Positions 8,710-19,174 are shown, numbered from the stretch's first letter. The stretch: 40,826 nt of DNA from Oscillospiraceae bacterium (GCA_031290105.1 JAITOD010000027.1:1-40826); one strand, 5' to 3'. Notes: generated from the sequence alone by a model not told the origin. Numbers and translations: made by a program.

Positions 8710-9647
8710 TGCTGCGTGCCCGGTTCACCTTTGTCGTCGTCCCACTCGCTCGTCAAATCGAACAGCGGCGGCTCATCTCCCGTTAGAAGCGGCACTTCCG
8801 CAAACCAAGCTCCGGCGGCAGGGGCTTGCGGATTTACGGGCGATTCCTGTGCCGGGGCGGATTCCGCCGGCAGTATCGGCGCAGCGGGACCGCCCGCGTC
8901 AGGGTACGATGAATAAATATCTTCCATCGGCGCTTTCGCCGCATTTTCAATCGCCGCAGTAAGTAAATCTGCTCCCTGAACAGCTTCATCAGTAAACTCT
9001 TCACGCAGCACCGGTCTGCCTTCCGCATCGAATTCATACTGTTCACTGCCATCGGAAAGATCCGGCTCAAGCTTATCGACCATGCCTGAAAGGTCCGCCG
9101 AAACGCCCTTTATCCGCCCGACAAGCTGTGTGATTGATTCGCTGAAGTCCTGCGAAATGCGCGTCATATCCTCGCCCAGGCAATCGACCTCATCAACAGA
9201 GCCGCGCACGGAGCCCTGCGCACGCCTGGCGATAATTTGGGCTGTTTCCTTTGCGCGGGCGATAATTTTCTCGGAATAGAGCAGCGCGTCCAAAATCAGC
9301 GTGCCTACCTGCCCCTCCACGTCCTTCACGCGGTCCTGCCCCACTTTTGCCTGAAGCATTTGAGCGCGAAGCTCGTCACGGTCCTCCTCCAAAACAATAA
9401 TCCGGCGCTGAAGCTCGTCGGCATTATCAAAAAAGCTGTGTTCACGCGCGCGCGCCTGCTCAAGCTCCGCCGTGAGCGACTGAACCTGCGAACGCAGCGC
9501 GGGGGTTTCCCGGTCGCGCTGCTGCTGCTCGCCTTGCATGGCAAGAATCCGGTTCTGCAAGGTTTCAATATAAGCCAGCACGTCCGATTTTTGGAATCCG
9601 CCGAAAAGCGCTGCCCGGAAATGTGATTCCTGCGCCATTGTTTCCAT
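8706..9647 (-). CDS. DivIVA-like coiled-coil protein
   Basis: N-terminal FGGFQKSDVLAYIETLQNRI, then a long coiled coil and acidic/proline-rich C-terminus; ATGA overlap with the fumarase-beta gene. Confidence 0.65.
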   Translation of the reverse strand: METMAQESHFRAALFGGFQKSDVLAYIETLQNRILAMQGEQQQRDRETPALRSQVQSLTAELEQARAREHSFFDNADELQRRIIVLEEDRDELRAQMLQAKVGQDRVKDVEGQVGTLILDALLYSEKIIARAKETAQIIARRAQGSVRGSVDEVDCLGEDMTRISQDFSESITQLVGRIKGVSADLSGMVDKLEPDLSDGSEQYEFDAEGRPVLREEFTDEAVQGADLLTAAIENAAKAPMEDIYSSYPDAGGPAAPILPAESAPAQESPVNPQAPAAGAWFAEVPLLTGDEPPLFDLTSEWDDDKGEPGTQQ

Positions 9648-9820
9648 CCCCCTGAAATTACCGCCGATTGCCTGCCCCGGGTCTCCGCCCTACCTGATGC
9701 CGCGGCGGCGTAAAATATATTTCAGGCAACAATTGCCTGCGTAAATACCGTTTTCAAATTTACCGTATCATTCTGCGTGCTGATTCACCGACTGACCGAT
9801 ATATTGTATCAGATTGCACG

Positions 9821-11761
9821 TCAAAATACAAGGACTTTTTCCACTTCCGCAGATAAATCTCGGCTTTTTCCTTTTTTCCATAGCCGCAGCGTGCCGCCCG
9901 TCTTTCCAACGTGCGGAATAATATATATCATCCCGTTTTTTCCAAAGGAGTGCACGCTCTCAGTCAGCACAACGTTGTCCGGGTCGATTTGCGCAGCCTT
10001 GCCCTTTTGCCAGAGGGAGAGCCGTGCCTGCGGCGCTTCGCCGGATTCCAGCGTCACCGGGTGATGGAAAATATACACGCCGTTTTCCTCATCGCCTTTG
10101 TAATCAAGGACGTAATCCGCAATCTTCTCTTTTTTGCCGTTTTCGATTCTGTGCAAATCGCCGAGCGCCTTGCCGTCCGCGCCGGGCAAAATGCACCAAA
10201 CCGCGCCACCCAAAAGCCGCGTCTGCTGAGCGTCAATCTGCACAACCTTGCGCGGCGATAACGTCCTGCCCTCAATCTCCTGAACGTAGATATCCTGACG
10301 GACCGCGTCGCCCTGCGCAAGCTTAATCGTGCGCTCCGCTATGCCGTAAAGGCTGACTCCGTCCGGGGAAAAATAAAACGATGTGCTTGCAAGCTTATAT
10401 TCGGAATCCAGCTCCGAAAACTGCGTGCCCTTGGACGATGGCACAACCAAACACAGCCGCTCCTTGCCCAGCGCCGCGGTGAGCTCCTTGCGCGCCTCCT
10501 CAACAAGGTCGGCAATGTCGCCGCCATTTGCCCGGGCGGCGTAATCGGCAACGTCGGTGTTAGTAGTCTGCGGCTCGCGCAAAGCGGCGGCTATGCCGGG
10601 AGAACCCGTCAAGCGTTTGGCAAGTATGCCGCCCTGTGCCACGCTGCACAGCTCACTGACATTCTTACCGTCCCATGCGCATAGTGTTTTTCGTGCCGGG
10701 AACAGCCCTTTCTCGCCCTGCATATCGTCCAGAGCGTGGCGGATTCTGTCTCGCATCAGCTTCGCTTCATAGTTCTTCATCGCCAAATCGTATGCCGGCG
10801 ACCAATAGCCAAGCCCAAAGAAATAATTAAAATAATCGCTCTTTTCGGGCATTTTAAGTGCCGCATCCGCAGTCGCATTCGCGTCCTTGAGGATGTCGCT
10901 CCAAGTGGTGGGCGACTCCCCCTGCTGCAGGAAAAAATAAAGATTGCCGCCGGGGGTGTATTCCTTAAGGAAGTCGGTGAGCTTATCGCTGTCCACGCCG
11001 TGTGCAATTTCCGTCACCGCATCGGAGCCTTGGTTCAACAAGCAAAGCAAGCTGTCTGTGCCGTCTGTTGGCTTGCGCAGATAGAGCAGCTGCGGCGTTG
11101 TTTTTTTGCCGCCCTGCGCCAGTGTGACGCATTCCACATTGTTTTCCAGCATCACCGCTTCGCCCTGCAAGGTGCCGCGCCAGAGCGCCTTGAAGCCGTA
11201 CTGCGTCTTAGTGTACCAAAACTCATCGCCGCGCGCGGGGAGCCAGATATCCTCAGCGTTTTCGGCAATTTTTCGGTTCGTTTTACCGCTATCCGTAAAG
11301 CAGTGCAGCTCCTCCGCGCCGCTTTCGCCCTTTTTCTTAAAGAACACCGTGCCGCCGTCCGCGCTGCCTATCAACCAGTTGAGGATGCCATGCTCGCGCA
11401 GCTTGGGCGCTTTCCCGCTCTGCATGCTGTAGATGTCGAACGAGTCCTCGCCGCCGTTGCCGCCGGCAGCCGGTGCGGTAAACCACCAAATCTCGCCGTT
11501 TGTGCTCACAATGCTCTTGCACTCGGCAGTGAATTGCAGCATTTGCGGCTTCTTTTTCCCCGCCGCTTGGTAGTATGCAATGCCGCCTTTAAGGAAAATC
11601 GCGCCCTCCCGCGCGGGGATATCCCGCTTGACGGCTCGCGAGAGTGCAGTCACCGCCGCCGTCCCGCCAGCCAAGACCAGCAGCGCAAAAACTAACGCAA
11701 AAATGCGCTGTGCCCTCCCCTTGCCAAGGAAGGTGCGCAGATAACGTGAGATGGCTCGCAC
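9821..11761 (-). CDS. Single-pass membrane-anchored protein, 646 aa, unknown function
   Basis: N-terminal TM (RIFALVFALLVLAGGTAAVTAL), large extracytoplasmic domain with beta-rich segments; uninterrupted ORF. Confidence 0.75.
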   Translation of the reverse strand: MRAISRYLRTFLGKGRAQRIFALVFALLVLAGGTAAVTALSRAVKRDIPAREGAIFLKGGIAYYQAAGKKKPQMLQFTAECKSIVSTNGEIWWFTAPAAGGNGGEDSFDIYSMQSGKAPKLREHGILNWLIGSADGGTVFFKKKGESGAEELHCFTDSGKTNRKIAENAEDIWLPARGDEFWYTKTQYGFKALWRGTLQGEAVMLENNVECVTLAQGGKKTTPQLLYLRKPTDGTDSLLCLLNQGSDAVTEIAHGVDSDKLTDFLKEYTPGGNLYFFLQQGESPTTWSDILKDANATADAALKMPEKSDYFNYFFGLGYWSPAYDLAMKNYEAKLMRDRIRHALDDMQGEKGLFPARKTLCAWDGKNVSELCSVAQGGILAKRLTGSPGIAAALREPQTTNTDVADYAARANGGDIADLVEEARKELTAALGKERLCLVVPSSKGTQFSELDSEYKLASTSFYFSPDGVSLYGIAERTIKLAQGDAVRQDIYVQEIEGRTLSPRKVVQIDAQQTRLLGGAVWCILPGADGKALGDLHRIENGKKEKIADYVLDYKGDEENGVYIFHHPVTLESGEAPQARLSLWQKGKAAQIDPDNVVLTESVHSFGKNGMIYIIPHVGKTGGTLRLWKKGKSRDLSAEVEKVLVF

Positions 11762-11951
11762 GGTTCAGTTTCCTCCGGACTGAAAATCGGGGAATGTGTA
11801 GTTTAACGTCAGCTTCTCAGCATTTCCCATAATATAGTACCACAATCTGGGTCAAGTAGTCAAGCATTCCGTACCTTAGCTTTAAGATTACGGACCACAG
11901 ACCTGCACGCTGAAACGCCAAAACCAGCACCTGCCATCTATCGTCCAAGAT

Positions 11952-12161
11952 CTACAAGCTAACATCGTAGCCCTGTTCCTCAATCTCGAACGCGATTTTC
12001 TCAAGCGGACTTTGCGCGGGTTCGTGCTCAACCGTCACAGTGCCGCCGTCCAGGTCAACGGCAACGCCGCCGATTCCCGGCAACGCGCTCACCGCTTTTG
12101 TAACCGCCTGCACACAGCGATCGCACATCATGCCGTCCACCTTGATTGTTACCTTTTCCAT
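11952..12161 (-). CDS. Heavy-metal-associated (HMA) domain protein, CopZ-like
   Basis: MEKVTIKVDGMMCDRCVQAV (GMxCxxC metal-binding motif), 69 aa. Confidence 0.9.
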   Translation of the reverse strand: MEKVTIKVDGMMCDRCVQAVTKAVSALPGIGGVAVDLDGGTVTVEHEPAQSPLEKIAFEIEEQGYDVSL

Positions 12162-12179
12162 TATTTTTTACCTCCGCGA

Positions 12180-12827
12180 TTATTTTTCCAGATCAAATGC
12201 CTTCAGCAGCTTCCACACCTCCACCATTTTGCCGTCCTCTTCCATAGGGACCTGCGCATATGCCCAGCCGGCCACGTTTTCCGGGTCAACGCCCGCGGCT
12301 GTCAATGGCTCGGGATTGAGGGCAAAAACAAGGTCCTTATCGTTTGTGCTCATGTTTTTTGCCCACTCGAACATATTGCCGCCGCCGAGTTTTATGCCAA
12401 AGTGATCCATCTGGGCATGGTAGTTGATTTTGTCCCTGTTGTTGCTGAATATTTCACCCAGCAATTCATTCGGCGCGAACAAATACGGTGTGGGAATATC
12501 CGCATAGATAATCAAGCGCCCGCCTTCAGTTTCATACGGCGATTTGGCACTATCCAGCCCCGCGTCAACAAACGGCTGCGCGTCCAACGAAAGCCGCAAA
12601 TTGCCGGAGTACACAGAATCGGGCTTATCAAAGCAAAACTCCGCGCTGCCGTCAGGTGATTTTATTTGCCAGGTATCCGTATAAGCGGTCTGCGGCAAAT
12701 ACTCAAGCAGCTCCCCATAGGAACTGACCGCGCGCTGACCGATCACGTCCAAATCATTGTAAAACCAAGCAATCGCGCCAACGCCCAATACCACAAATGC
12801 ACACAATGCCGCAATCAACTTTTTCAT
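12180..12827 (-). CDS. Membrane-anchored protein of unknown function in the copper cluster
   Basis: N-terminal TM/signal, 215 aa; 4-nt ATGA overlap with copA. Confidence 0.8.
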   Translation of the reverse strand: MKKLIAALCAFVVLGVGAIAWFYNDLDVIGQRAVSSYGELLEYLPQTAYTDTWQIKSPDGSAEFCFDKPDSVYSGNLRLSLDAQPFVDAGLDSAKSPYETEGGRLIIYADIPTPYLFAPNELLGEIFSNNRDKINYHAQMDHFGIKLGGGNMFEWAKNMSTNDKDLVFALNPEPLTAAGVDPENVAGWAYAQVPMEEDGKMVEVWKLLKAFDLEK

Positions 12828-14983
12828 TTTGCGCCTCCTTTGAAGCTCTTGAGCCGCAGCGCGTTTGTCAGCACGGAAACGGAGCTGAGGCTCATTGCCG
12901 CCGCCGCGAACATTGGGTTGAGCAGCGGTCCGCCCAGCAGATACAGCAGCCCTGCCGCAATCGGAATCCCCACCACGTTATAGCCGAACGCCCAAAACAG
13001 GTTTTGCTTGATGTTTCGGATAGTTTTTTTGCTCAGATTGATGGCGGTGGGCACGTCCGTCAAGTCGCTGCGCATGAGCACAATGTCCGCGCTCTCCATC
13101 GCAACATCGGTGCCCGAGCCTATTGCGATGCCAATATCTGCCTGTGCCAGCGCGGGCGCATCATTAATTCCGTCGCCAACCATCGCGACGACCCTCCCCT
13201 CGCCCTGCAGCTTTTTTACCTCGCTCGATTTATCCTGCGGCAACACCTCCGCCAGCACTTTATCTATCCCAACCTGCGCCGCGATTTCCTGCGCAGTCTG
13301 CCGGTTATCGCCCGTAATCATCACCACGTAAATGCCCATGGCGCGCAGCTGAGCAATGGCGGCAAAGCTGGATTCTTTGGGCTTATCGCGCACGGTGATT
13401 TTGCCTATATACTCGCCGTCCACCGTGATTTCAATCCCGCGCCCAATCTTCACCTTTTTGCCGTCAATAACGCCCTCAACGCCCTCGCCGGGGATAGCTT
13501 TGAAGTCCGCTACGTCCAGATAATCGCCCTCATATGCGCCCACAATCGCCCGCGCAATCGGGTGCTCGGAATAGCGCTCCAGCGACGCCGCAACCTGCAG
13601 TGTGTCTCCCTCAACGCTCACCACTTCTGGCTTGCCCTCGGTGATCGTTCCAGTTTTATCCAGCACAACGGTGTTGATTTTGTGAGCAGTTTCCAGCGCC
13701 GTGCCGCTCTTGATTAATATGCCGTTTTCCGCGCCCTTGCCGGTGCCCACCATAATAGCCGTCGGCGTAGCCAAGCCAAGCGCACACGGGCAGGCGATAA
13801 CCAGCACGGAGATGAAAATTGTGAGCGCAAAGCCGATATCCCACTCGCCCGCGCCAAAGCCCTTGCCAAGGAACCATGCCGTCCCCGCCAGCAGCGCAAT
13901 CCCGCAGACAATCGGCACAAACACACCTGAGACCTTGTCCGCCAACGCCGCAATCGGCGCTTTGGAGCCTTGCGCGTCCTCCACCAGCTTGATGATTTGC
14001 GCAAGGGCGGTGTCGCTGCCGATTTTCTCAGCACAGAAACGAATTGTGCCCGTGGTGTTTATGCTGGCGGCGTAGACCGCGTCGCCCGCGCTTTTATCCA
14101 CGGGCATACTCTCGCCGGTCAGCATGGACTCGTCGATTGCCGTGTGACCCTCCAGAACCGCGCCGTCCACCGGGATTTTGCCGCCCGGCTTGACCACAAC
14201 CACGTCGCCGATTTGCACGTCTTCAATGGGGATTTCCACCTCAACGCCGTCCTGGATTATCGCGGCGGTTTTGGGAGCCAGCCCCATCAGCTTTTTGATG
14301 GCCTCGCCGGTTTTGCCCTTAGAGACCGCCTCCAGTGATTTGCCCAGCAGAATCAGCGTGATAATCACGCCCGCCGTCTCGAAATACAGCGACTCTGCGG
14401 CGGCGAAGGTTCCGTTCACAATCTGCCATGTATTATATAGGCTATACAGCACGGCGGCGCTTGTGCCAACAGCAATCAGCGAATCCATGTTCGGGCTGCG
14501 CTGAAGCAACGCCTTGAACCCGATTGTGTAGAATTTATAGCCCACACAAATAACCGGGACTACCAGCAGCAGCTCCGCCAGCGCGTAAATCAGCGGGAAC
14601 TCCATGGGCGAGAGCCACGCGGGAAAGGGCAGCTGCACCGCTTTTATCATGGGCGCCATGGCTATATATAGCAGCGGAAGGGAAAACACAGCAGACACGA
14701 TGAACTTTGTCCACAGCGTGCGGATTGCTTGTTGCTTGCGGATTTTATCCTCGTCAAGCGCGGGTTCTTTTGGCGGCAGTATTGCCTGATAGCCAATTTT
14801 TCCCACGGCGGCTATGATGTTCTCCACGTTTATCAGCTCCGGATCAAAGCGCACCTGCGCCTTCTCCGTTGCCAGGTTGACCGATGCGGACAAAACGCCC
14901 TCCTGCCGCCCGAGAACCTTCTCAATCCGCGCGGAGCACGCCGCACAGGTCATGCCGCGGATGTCAAATACTTGATTTTGCAT
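12824..14983 (-). CDS. copA: Copper-translocating P1B-type ATPase
   Basis: HMA GMTCAAC; CPC motif [43 protein letters not shown]. Confidence 0.96.
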   Translation of the reverse strand: MQNQVFDIRGMTCAACSARIEKVLGRQEGVLSASVNLATEKAQVRFDPELINVENIIAAVGKIGYQAILPPKEPALDEDKIRKQQAIRTLWTKFIVSAVFSLPLLYIAMAPMIKAVQLPFPAWLSPMEFPLIYALAELLLVVPVICVGYKFYTIGFKALLQRSPNMDSLIAVGTSAAVLYSLYNTWQIVNGTFAAAESLYFETAGVIITLILLGKSLEAVSKGKTGEAIKKLMGLAPKTAAIIQDGVEVEIPIEDVQIGDVVVVKPGGKIPVDGAVLEGHTAIDESMLTGESMPVDKSAGDAVYAASINTTGTIRFCAEKIGSDTALAQIIKLVEDAQGSKAPIAALADKVSGVFVPIVCGIALLAGTAWFLGKGFGAGEWDIGFALTIFISVLVIACPCALGLATPTAIMVGTGKGAENGILIKSGTALETAHKINTVVLDKTGTITEGKPEVVSVEGDTLQVAASLERYSEHPIARAIVGAYEGDYLDVADFKAIPGEGVEGVIDGKKVKIGRGIEITVDGEYIGKITVRDKPKESSFAAIAQLRAMGIYVVMITGDNRQTAQEIAAQVGIDKVLAEVLPQDKSSEVKKLQGEGRVVAMVGDGINDAPALAQADIGIAIGSGTDVAMESADIVLMRSDLTDVPTAINLSKKTIRNIKQNLFWAFGYNVVGIPIAAGLLYLLGGPLLNPMFAAAAMSLSSVSVLTNALRLKSFKGGAK

Positions 14984-15036
14984 TGTGTTTCCTCTCCAAC
15001 ATTATCCACTGTCAATTATCCACTATCAATTAGCTC

Positions 15037-15546
15037 TTATCTCTTCCAGTTGGCAAAAACCTGCGTGGATTGCGCCAGAAAATCATAGCCGATTGTGATG
15101 GAATCCGCCGTCACGGTTTTATTTTCCGCAAAGATTGGCCACGGGTTGCAACCGCTGGATTGCAGCTCAACCTGACTCGTCTGGAATCTATTGCCGCAGT
15201 TTTGGCAAACAAGCGCGCTGCCCTGCTGCTTATAATAGCCGCGACCGGAGGAATAGCACACCTCGCAGGTGTTGAACGCCGTGCGGATTGTGCCGTCAGG
15301 TGCCGTAACCGCAATGACCTCCATTGCAGTGCCATTCACAACGATTGGGTAGAACTGCGCCGTTTCCGAAACCTCGCTCAGGGGGATAACAAGGCTGCCG
15401 CCCTGCTTGATTTCCTGCTGCGGCTGCGTCGGAGCTGCAGCGCCGCCCGTACCGCCTGATGAGGAGCAAGCGGTCAACACCAGCACCAACGCCAGCGCGG
15501 CGAGTGCCGGCAGTGCCTTAAAGCGTCTGTTTTTCTGCGTTCGCAT
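15037..15546 (-). CDS. DUF2318-like lipoprotein with Cys-rich domain
   Basis: Lipobox LVLTACSSS; FNTCEVCYSSGRGYYKQQGSALVCQNCGNRFQ. Confidence 0.85.
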   Translation of the reverse strand: MRTQKNRRFKALPALAALALVLVLTACSSSGGTGGAAAPTQPQQEIKQGGSLVIPLSEVSETAQFYPIVVNGTAMEVIAVTAPDGTIRTAFNTCEVCYSSGRGYYKQQGSALVCQNCGNRFQTSQVELQSSGCNPWPIFAENKTVTADSITIGYDFLAQSTQVFANWKR

Positions 15547-15583
15547 AATAAATCACCTGTTTTTGCTGATTTGGCAGCGGCTA

Positions 15584-15612
15584 TTGACTTTGCCGCTTGC
15601 GCATGGTATTAT
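15584..15612 (+). promoter_or_regulatory. Sigma-A-type promoter of the HxlR regulator
   Basis: TTGACT-17 bp-TATTAT. Confidence 0.6.
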
Positions 15613-15702
15613 TATATCAGCAAATTCCATTATTACAAGTACGCACTTTATTGTGGCATAGTACCCAAAAAGATACTAATGGCTAAGGAGGAACGGAAAA
15701 AT

Positions 15703-16152
15703 ATGGAAAGAATGCAAATTAATACGCGGGGCGACGACCCCGAACTTTCAACGGATCTTGGTTCGCAAGCTCTCTCAGGCACGGTCTGCTCCTGCGCAGA
15801 ATACAACTGCCCTGTGGACGCAACAATCAACATGATTGGCGGGAAATACAAGGCACTGATTTTGTGGCACTTGATCGATTCCACGCTGCGTTTTGGCGAA
15901 TTGCGCAAGCTGATACCCCAGGCCACGCCCAAAATGCTGACCCAACAGCTCCGCGAACTGGAGAGCGACGGCTTGCTGCTGCGCAAGGTGTACCCGGTTG
16001 TGCCGCCCAAGGTGGAGTATCGGCTGTCAGATTTTGGGTGCAGCATTCGCCCGATTTTGTCCGCAATGTATGACTGGGGCGCTGATTATCTGGCGGCTAA
16101 CGGCTTGGTGGCAAACTGCTCAATGCGCTCTGCCGGACTAAGCTGCGGCTGA
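15703..16152 (+). CDS. HxlR-family winged-helix transcriptional regulator
   Basis: CPVDATINMIGGKYKALILWHLIDSTLRFGELRKLIPQATPKMLTQQLRELESDGLL; start chosen at ATG 15703 after AAGGAGG. Confidence 0.92.
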   Translation: MERMQINTRGDDPELSTDLGSQALSGTVCSCAEYNCPVDATINMIGGKYKALILWHLIDSTLRFGELRKLIPQATPKMLTQQLRELESDGLLLRKVYPVVPPKVEYRLSDFGCSIRPILSAMYDWGADYLAANGLVANCSMRSAGLSCG

Positions 16153-16164
16153 TTGTGCAGAGGC

Positions 16165-16341
16165 TTATTCTGCGGCGGCGCCGGATTTTCGGCTCAGCGC
16201 CGCTATCTCCCGCTGAAGATATTGCGGCAGCTTCGCCGCAACCGTGTCGTAGGCGTGGTCAATCATGAGCAGGATTTCATCGTCCGGCACTGTGCCGTCA
16301 AGGTTCACGGTGTTGAAGTGCGGCTGCATAACCGGCGGGCA
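16165..16341 (-). pseudogene. C-terminal remnant of an MmcQ/YjbR-family protein
   Basis: Reverse frame reads RGWHCPPVMQPHFNTVNLDGTVPDDEILLMIDHAYDTVAAKLPQ, matching the C-terminal half of MmcQ/YjbR; the N-terminal half is absent and the MarR gene occupies that position. Confidence 0.65.
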
Positions 16342-16355
16342 ATGCCAACCGCGCG

Positions 16356-16811
16356 TCACGCCCCGGCGTCCTCCCGCTTGATGTCCTCCGCAATATCCGA
16401 CAGCTCCTCCAGCAAGCCAATGAGCTGCCACGCTTTTTCCTCACCCAGGCGGGCAATCGTTTTCTCCAGCATTCCGTCAACCTGCTTTTGCGCTTCCTCA
16501 AGAATCCGCTCGCCGGCGGGAGTCAACTCAACAGTGATTTTGCGGCGGTTTGTTTTGTCCGTTTCTCGAACGACATAGCCGCGCTTTTCAAGTGACGTGA
16601 ACATTTGCGAAATCGCCGCTTTTGTGATGTGGGTATTGCTTTGAATTTGCGCCATATTCACGCTTTTATCGTTGCAGAAAATATTGTTTGAAATTCCCGC
16701 CATAACAAATAATTCGGTTATGTTGACATCCAGTATTTTCGGGATATCAAGGCCGTTTTTTCTGAACCGAAACAGTATTTGAATATATGCCTTTTTTAAG
16801 CTGATGTCCAT
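16356..16811 (-). CDS. MarR-family transcriptional regulator
   Basis: TKAAISQMFTSLEKRGYVVRETDKTNRRKITVELTPAGERILEEA. Confidence 0.92.
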   Translation of the reverse strand: MDISLKKAYIQILFRFRKNGLDIPKILDVNITELFVMAGISNNIFCNDKSVNMAQIQSNTHITKAAISQMFTSLEKRGYVVRETDKTNRRKITVELTPAGERILEEAQKQVDGMLEKTIARLGEEKAWQLIGLLEELSDIAEDIKREDAGA

Positions 16812-16890
16812 TGTTTTTCACCATCCGAATTTTTGGCGGGCGGCGCTCGCATTTTTTCCTGTTTTTGAGCGCCGCCCACTATTGCTTGAT

Positions 16891-18279
16891 TTATAGCGGC
16901 AAATCCTTCTTGCAAAAGGCGTTCATTCCAATCGCATAGAGCACAACGCCAACCGCTCCCAGCACCGCAAACTGCACTCCAAAGCTACCGCCGCTCACCA
17001 CGGCTCCCGCATCAAACAGCGTGATTAACGAAAGATATTTGAATCCCTCAAGGCTGTCGCTGATTTGCGCCATAATTTGGAAGACGAAGAACGCAATCGG
17101 AAGCCCCGCTCCCAGCGCCAGCGAGTTTTTGGAGAGATTGAAAATGCACGAGAACATGAACGAAATTCCGCTTATTGCAAACATCAGCAGGAACGCGCCC
17201 AGGTTCAGCATAAGGTAGTCCCTAACGCTGAAAACAATGCCGTCGTCATATGCCAGCTCGTCGGCGGCAAGCTGAGAGTTAATCATGCCGAGAATGTTCT
17301 CCTCAGGCAAGCCGGACGCAGTCGCGGCAGCTGTCAGCGCTTCCTTGCTTGCCTTGATTTTGCCCATGCTGTTCACAAGGTCGGACGCTTCAACGTCCAG
17401 GACCTCAGCCGCCGCGCTGATTCCCGCCGCCATTTTGTTCTGCAGCTCCATCGACTGCGCCGCCATTGCGCCCTGCTGCTCTATTGCGGCTGTGAGCTGT
17501 GCGCCATAAGCTTCGGCAGGAACGCCCATCACCTTGGCCGCCGCCGCCAGCGCTTCGGGGCTTTGGAGGAGCAGCGCGGGGTTCTTTGTGATTTCCTCCG
17601 CGTCCTTACCCAGCGCCGCCGCAGCCGCGTCATATGCCTTGATTGTCATTTTTTGGTTGAGGTAGACAAGATAAACGTCCGGGTCGATTTGACGCGCGTC
17701 CGCACCGGCTTGCAGCGCTTCTTCGTTCTTGAGGATAAGTGAGAGATTGTCGCCAATTTCCGCTTCGTCAAGATCCAGAATCCGGGATACGGCGACCGCG
17801 TCCGGCGTGAATTTTTCGCCCCAAAGCCCCTTATGCACAAGCTGTACGCAGGAAAGCCCAACCACCGTAACCACCAGGAACATGCAGAACACGGAGCTGA
17901 TCAGAAACGCCGCCTGAGTGCGCACAACGGCACCGCGCTTGGTGGGCGTGGAGAGCAGATAAGCCATGGAACCTCTGTCCACCTGGGCGGCGATCAGGCT
18001 GTTGGCCGCAATGATGATGAAAATCATCGGCAAAATCACGGCAAGCATGCCATAAAAATTCTGGCTGAGCATGCCCAGCAGCGTCGTCATGCTGTCGAGT
18101 TTATCGCCCGCCATCTCCGCCATGGGTGTGTCTTTCAGCATCTCCATCATGGTGGACATCATTTTTGGGTCAAAGACCGATATTGTCATGACGCTCATGA
18201 CGCAAAGAATGCCAGTAAAGATAAGCCAGAGCTTGTAATTTGCCTTGAGAGTCTGCTTTAAAATTGGTTTGCTGAACAT
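16891..18279 (-). CDS. ABC-2-type transporter permease with a large extracytoplasmic insertion
   Basis: N- and C-terminal TM clusters flank a ~204-aa Ala-rich hydrophilic segment; start ATG 18279 after AAAGGAGG. Confidence 0.85.
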   Translation of the reverse strand: MFSKPILKQTLKANYKLWLIFTGILCVMSVMTISVFDPKMMSTMMEMLKDTPMAEMAGDKLDSMTTLLGMLSQNFYGMLAVILPMIFIIIAANSLIAAQVDRGSMAYLLSTPTKRGAVVRTQAAFLISSVFCMFLVVTVVGLSCVQLVHKGLWGEKFTPDAVAVSRILDLDEAEIGDNLSLILKNEEALQAGADARQIDPDVYLVYLNQKMTIKAYDAAAAALGKDAEEITKNPALLLQSPEALAAAAKVMGVPAEAYGAQLTAAIEQQGAMAAQSMELQNKMAAGISAAAEVLDVEASDLVNSMGKIKASKEALTAAATASGLPEENILGMINSQLAADELAYDDGIVFSVRDYLMLNLGAFLLMFAISGISFMFSCIFNLSKNSLALGAGLPIAFFVFQIMAQISDSLEGFKYLSLITLFDAGAVVSGGSFGVQFAVLGAVGVVLYAIGMNAFCKKDLPL

Positions 18280-18292
18280 AAAACTGCCTCCT

Positions 18293-19174
18293 TTAATACA
18301 GTGTCTTGAAGTATTTTTCAAGACTATACTTAATTTCGGTGATGAATTTCACGCGGTAGCCGGTCAACAACCGGGTGAACGCGTTGATTTCGCTGTCGTT
18401 CACGTTCACAATCACTTGATTTTGCTCGTCGCGCTGCTCTGAGAACTCAAGCGATTGCGCAAGAAAGCGCCGATAATCCTCCTGCGCCGCAAACTCAATC
18501 TTGAAGGTTTTGTTTTGGTTGTGGCGGATTTCGTCGGTGGAGATGGAGGAAATTATTTTGCCGTCCTTGATGAACGCAACCCGGTCGCAGGTTTCCTCAA
18601 CCTCCTCAAACATGTGGCTGGACATGAAAATTGTTTTACCCTTTTTCTTCTCGTCCGTGAGGATATCCACAAACTCCGCCCTCATCAGCGGGTCAAGCCC
18701 GGTCGTCGGCTCATCAAGGATGAGGATTTCCGGGTCCGCCATAAACGCAGCCACAATCGCGGTTTTCTGCTTCATGCCCTTGCTCATGCGCTTCAGGTTG
18801 GCGGTGGGGTCAAGCTGGAGTTTTTGGATCATGCTCTTGGCATACGACATATCGCTAAGGCCCAGCAAATCTGCCTGCCTCTTGAAGAACGACGTGCCCG
18901 TTGCCTCGTCCGGGAACGCAATTTCGCCGGGAATATATCCCACGCGCCGCATGATTTCCGCCGGATTCCGCCAGCAGTCAACGCCGCCGATGCTCGCCGT
19001 GCCGCTCTGCGGTTTGATGAACCCCATCAACTGACGGATGGTGGTGGTTTTGCCCGCGCCGTTTGTGCCCACAAAGCCATATACCTCGCCCTGCTCCACG
19101 CTTAGATTTAAGTCAAACACACCGCGCCTGTCGCCGTAGTCTTTGGTCAAGCTCTTGATTTCAATTAGCGGCAT
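18293..19174 (-). CDS. ABC transporter ATP-binding protein
   Basis: GTNGAGKTTTIRQLMGF, MSKGMKQKTAIVAAF, ILILDEPTTGLDPLMR, SSHMFEEVE. Confidence 0.95.
   Translation of the reverse strand: MPLIEIKSLTKDYGDRRGVFDLNLSVEQGEVYGFVGTNGAGKTTTIRQLMGFIKPQSGTASIGGVDCWRNPAEIMRRVGYIPGEIAFPDEATGTSFFKRQADLLGLSDMSYAKSMIQKLQLDPTANLKRMSKGMKQKTAIVAAFMADPEILILDEPTTGLDPLMRAEFVDILTDEKKKGKTIFMSSHMFEEVEETCDRVAFIKDGKIISSISTDEIRHNQNKTFKIEFAAQEDYRRFLAQSLEFSEQRDEQNQVIVNVNDSEINAFTRLLTGYRVKFITEIKYSLEKYFKTLY

Noticed and set aside
10736-11695. 319-aa plus-strand ORF
   Set aside because: Antisense to the intact 646-aa reverse-strand gene; composition typical of a GC-rich shadow frame with no recognisable motif.
12797-13717. 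306-aa plus-strand ORF
   Set aside because: Antisense shadow of copA; His/Asn/Arg-rich with no domain.
17065-17742. 225-aa plus-strand ORF
   Set aside because: Antisense shadow of the permease Ala-rich region.
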